Of a stretch of 41,542 nucleotides of DNA, positions 39,202-41,542 are shown in pieces. A program made the translations under genes and the position numbers. This DNA is from Mycobacterium sp. 852013-50091_SCH5140682 (lineage in GTDB: Bacteria; Actinomycetota; Actinomycetes; Mycobacteriales; Mycobacteriaceae). The stretch lies in the NCBI RefSeq assembly GCF_001665685.1, contig NZ_LZTB01000026.1, positions 1 to 41,542 of the forward strand, in the 5' to 3' direction. The notes under the pieces are model-generated. The model was not told the DNA's origin. It saw nothing but the letters and a program-made list of their open reading frames with translations, and ran no database searches. The stretch's first letter is position 1, and each line of letters begins with the position of its first letter.

Positions 39202-40278
39202 ATGTCGGGAGACACCGTTCTTGTGACCGGAGCGTTCGGGCTGGTCGGGTCAAAGGTCGTGCAGACGCTGGCCGCCGCGGGATGCGAGGTCGTGGCGACG
39301 GACCTCGACGTACCGCCCAACCGGAAAGCCGCCGCCCAGCTACCTCCCGACGTGCGGGTGCGGTGGGCCGATCTGACCGACGCCGCGGCAGTCAATGCAC
39401 TCGTCGCCGAGGTCTCCCCCGCCGCCATCATTCACCTCGCGGCGATCATCCCGCCGTTCTGCTACATGCGGCGGGGACTGGCCCGCAAGGTCAACGTGGA
39501 CGCCACCGCAGCACTGTTGCGAGCGGCCGAGGCGCAGGCCCGACCGCCACGCTTCGTGCAGGCCTCCAGCATCGCGGTCTACGGTGCCCGCAATCCGCAC
39601 CGAATCACCGATGTGCTGACCGCGGACACCCCGACCAACCCGTCCGATATCTACGGCGCCCACAAGGTGGAGGCCGAAGCCCTGGTCCGAGCGTCCACGC
39701 TGGACTGGCTGATCCTGCGCCTGGGCGGGGTGATGAGCTGCGAGTTCAGCCTCGACATGGATGTCGACCTGATCTCGTTCGAAAGCGTGCTGCCCGCGGA
39801 CGGACGGCTGCAGACCGTCGACGTGCGCGACGTCGCGGAGGCCTTCGCAAAGGCCACCACAACCCAGGACGCCAACCGGGAAGTGCTGCTGATCGGCGGC
39901 GACCCCGAGACGCATCGGCACACCCAGTCGGCAGTCGGCTCCCAGGCGGCCGCGGCCATGGGAATCAGGGGCGGTCTGCCGCTCGGGAGGCCGGGCGATC
40001 CGGACAGTGACACGGCGTGGTTCGCCACCGACTGGATGGACACCACCCGCGCGCAGGAAGTGCTCGGCTTCCAGCATCACTCGTGGAGTCAACTGCTGGC
40101 AGATACCAGCGCCAACGCGGGATGGAGGCGCTTCCCGATCGGCGTGGTCGCACCGCTGATCCGCAGGTTCCTGCGGTCGAAGTCCGTATACAAGAACTAT
40201 CCCGGGCAGTACGCCGACGTGTGGAAGGCGATAGCCAGGAAGTGGGGCGACCCGAGCCCGGATATGGCCGACGCATGA
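39202..40278 (+). CDS. Extended SDR, NAD-dependent epimerase/dehydratase family
   Basis: A 358-residue extended SDR. TVLVTGAFGLVGSKVV gives the cofactor motif G-A-F-G-L-V-G, HLAAIIPP follows, VQASSIAVYGARNP contains the catalytic Ser and Y-G-A-H-K the Tyr/Lys pair. The C-terminal third (SAVGSQAAAAMGIRGG, ATDWMDTTRAQEVLGFQHHSWSQLL) is typical of sugar- or steroid-acting members. GAGGAG before the ATG at 39202 sets the start and removes a spurious upstream extension. The KstR-like box suggests a sterol-related oxidoreductase, perhaps paralogous in role to 3beta-HSD, but this is inference. Confidence 0.85.
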   Translation: MSGDTVLVTGAFGLVGSKVVQTLAAAGCEVVATDLDVPPNRKAAAQLPPDVRVRWADLTDAAAVNALVAEVSPAAIIHLAAIIPPFCYMRRGLARKVNVDATAALLRAAEAQARPPRFVQASSIAVYGARNPHRITDVLTADTPTNPSDIYGAHKVEAEALVRASTLDWLILRLGGVMSCEFSLDMDVDLISFESVLPADGRLQTVDVRDVAEAFAKATTTQDANREVLLIGGDPETHRHTQSAVGSQAAAAMGIRGGLPLGRPGDPDSDTAWFATDWMDTTRAQEVLGFQHHSWSQLLADTSANAGWRRFPIGVVAPLIRRFLRSKSVYKNYPGQYADVWKAIARKWGDPSPDMADA

Positions 40279-40378
40279 CCGCCGCTGAGCTGGGCCACGT
40301 CAGGAAACTCGCCGGAGCATAGCCGCCGAACGACGAGCCCGCCGGACGATAAGGTCAGCGCAACGGCGGGAAGGCGGC

Positions 40379-41542
40379 ATGGACAACCAATTCACGCTCA
40401 CCCAGAGACGCGCTTTGGCGGTCACCACCATCATCGCACTGTTGCTCGGGGCCTACTTCCTCCGCAGTTTCTTCATCCTGATCGTGATGGCCGCCGTCGG
40501 CGCCTACCTGTTCTCTCCGCTGTATCACCGGCTGCTGCGCCGGTTCGGCACCGGGCTGTCGGCCACCCTGACACTGCTGTGGGCGCTGCTGCTGTTGATC
40601 GTGCCGGTCTCGCTGCTGGTATTCCTCGGCATCGTGCAGGTCACCCAGATGGTCAACGCAGTCAGCAACTGGGTGGCCGCCACCGACCTCAGCACGTTGG
40701 GCACCCGCACCCTCGATCTGGTCAACTCCCTGCTCGAGCGCGTGCCGTTCCTGCACATCCACGTCACCGCGGAATCGTTGCGCGGCACCATCGTCTCGGT
40801 GTCGCAGCGGATCGGCGAGTGGCTCCTCGCGGTCCTGCAGGGCGCGGTCGGCGGGATGGTCGGCGCCATCACCTCGTCGATCATCGCCCTCTACGTGTTC
40901 ATCTCGCTGCTGGTGAACCAGGACGAGGTTCTCACGCTGATCCGGCGGCTCAACCCGCTCGGCGAGGACATCACCGATCTGTACCTGGCCAAGATCGGTG
41001 CCATGGTGAAGGGCACGGTCAAGGGGCAGTTCGTCATCGCGCTGTGCCAGGGCGTCGCCGGCGCGGCCTCCATCTACATCGGCGGCTTCCACGAAGGGTT
41101 CTTCATCTTCGCGATCCTGCTGACCGCGCTGTCGGTGATCCCGCTCGGTGGCGGCATCGTCACCATCCCGTTCGGCATCGGCATGGTGTTCTTCGGCAAC
41201 GTCACCGGCGGCATCTTCGTGGTGGTGTGGCATCTGCTGGTCGTCACCAACATCGACAACGTGCTGCGCCCGTTCCTGGTACCGAGGACCGCGCGACTGG
41301 ACCCCGCGCTGATGCTGCTGGCGGTCTTCGCAGGCATCTCGATGTTCGGCTTCTTCGGCCTGGTGATCGGCCCCGTGCTGATGATCATCATCGTCACCAC
41401 CGTCAGCGTCTATCTGGCGGTCTACAAGGGCGTCGAACTCGAGGTGCACGAGGCCGAGGCGCCCCGCAAGCGGTTGTGGTCTCGGTTGCGCCCCCCCGCC
41501 ACCCAGACCCGGTGTCGTTTAAACAAGAACGAGCCCCCCCGC
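40379..41542 (+). CDS. AI-2E/PerM family transporter-like membrane protein (3' truncated)
   Basis: An open frame of 388 codons running off the window end. MDNQFTLTQRRALAVTTIIALLLGAYFLRSFFILIVMAAVGAYLF starts a protein with about eight hydrophobic segments in the AI-2E/PerM (UPF0118) pattern, including SSIIALYVFISLLVNQDEVLTLIRRL, KGTVKGQFVIALCQGVAGAASIYIGG, LTALSVIPLGGGIVTIPFGIGMVFFG and TNIDNVLRPFLVPRTARLDPALMLLAVFAGISMFGFFGLVIGPVL. The family exports small molecules or drives ion-coupled antiport; the substrate is unknown. GGGAAGG precedes the ATG. The final 40 or so bases (C-rich, with a GTTTAAAC palindrome) may be contig-end noise, so the C-terminus is unreliable. Confidence 0.88.
   Translation, partial: MDNQFTLTQRRALAVTTIIALLLGAYFLRSFFILIVMAAVGAYLFSPLYHRLLRRFGTGLSATLTLLWALLLLIVPVSLLVFLGIVQVTQMVNAVSNWVAATDLSTLGTRTLDLVNSLLERVPFLHIHVTAESLRGTIVSVSQRIGEWLLAVLQGAVGGMVGAITSSIIALYVFISLLVNQDEVLTLIRRLNPLGEDITDLYLAKIGAMVKGTVKGQFVIALCQGVAGAASIYIGGFHEGFFIFAILLTALSVIPLGGGIVTIPFGIGMVFFGNVTGGIFVVVWHLLVVTNIDNVLRPFLVPRTARLDPALMLLAVFAGISMFGFFGLVIGPVLMIIIVTTVSVYLAVYKGVELEVHEAEAPRKRLWSRLRPPATQTRCRLNKNEPPR

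Noticed and set aside
40355..41449. 364-codon minus-strand frame, extremely rich in His, Asp, Glu and Gln
   Set aside because: It is the antisense of the open AI-2E/PerM-type membrane protein gene; hydrophobic codons read backwards give this composition.
1..41542. rRNA, tRNA, riboswitch or transposase genes
   Set aside because: Looked for characteristic conserved stretches and DDE-type proteins on both strands and saw none that could be supported.

Overview
The window looks like a chromosomal contig from a rapidly growing mycobacterium (Mycolicibacterium-like). It is GC-rich with many GTG starts and 1- to 4-base gene overlaps. From about 24.6 to 31.3 kb its gene order, ychF / DUF6542 membrane protein / ispH / Rv1109c-like / xseA / xseB / 3beta-HSD, matches my recollection of M. 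tuberculosis Rv1112 to Rv1106c, and the TetR / cyp144 pair matches Rv1776c-Rv1777. It also carries an arr-type rifamycin ADP-ribosyltransferase, which M. tuberculosis lacks. No rRNA, tRNA, CRISPR array or recognisable transposase is visible. Both extreme ends look like assembly noise: homopolymer C/G at 1-98 and a C-rich tail near 41.5 kb.

Layout. 0-5 kb: a truncated GntR/FCD regulator, a DUF3556 membrane protein with a KstR-like box, DoxX, an SDR with a divergent TetR gene that has two matching operator-like palindromes, and an HxlR regulator divergent from an F420-reductase-like gene. 5.7-8.2 kb: a mycothiol-dependent isomerase-like gene behind a perfect inverted repeat, a DUF899 gene and an alpha/beta hydrolase. 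8.2-11.5 kb: a tightly overlapping minus-strand operon with two orphan Mce-associated membrane proteins, an epoxide-hydrolase-like gene and a WS/DGAT-like acyltransferase. 11.5-17.7 kb: a VOC protein, an alpha/beta hydrolase coupled to a 977-residue kinase / M23-like / class III aminotransferase fusion, a membrane-anchored cyclase-like protein, a small membrane protein and a permuted NlpC/P60-like protein. 17.8-22 kb: a SigL-like ECF sigma factor and assorted small genes. 22-24.1 kb: a serine beta-lactamase-family protein with a triplicated Cys/His tail, bracketed by two 72-bp near-identical direct repeats, followed by arr. 24.6-31.3 kb: the conserved mycobacterial core block ending in 3beta-HSD. 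31.7-36.6 kb: two tandem arylsulfatases, a HAD phosphatase and a formylglycine-generating enzyme in one operon. 36.6-41.5 kb: TetR/cyp144, a small conserved gene, an extended SDR with a KstR-like box and a truncated AI-2E/PerM family membrane protein.

How the genes may work together. Three exact matches to the KstR consensus TnnAACnnGTTnnA occur immediately upstream of start codons: the DUF3556 gene, 3beta-HSD and the extended SDR at 39.2 kb. Combined with the sulfatase / sulfatase / HAD / FGE operon beside 3beta-HSD, this suggests, as inference only, that part of the window serves sterol use, possibly including desulfation of sulfated sterols or other sulfate esters. The FGE would convert the active-site cysteine of both sulfatases to formylglycine.

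The most unusual structures are the direct-repeat-bracketed hydrolase with its Cys/His repeats, the self-contained sulfatase maturation operon with sterol-type regulation nearby, and the three-domain aminotransferase fusion.
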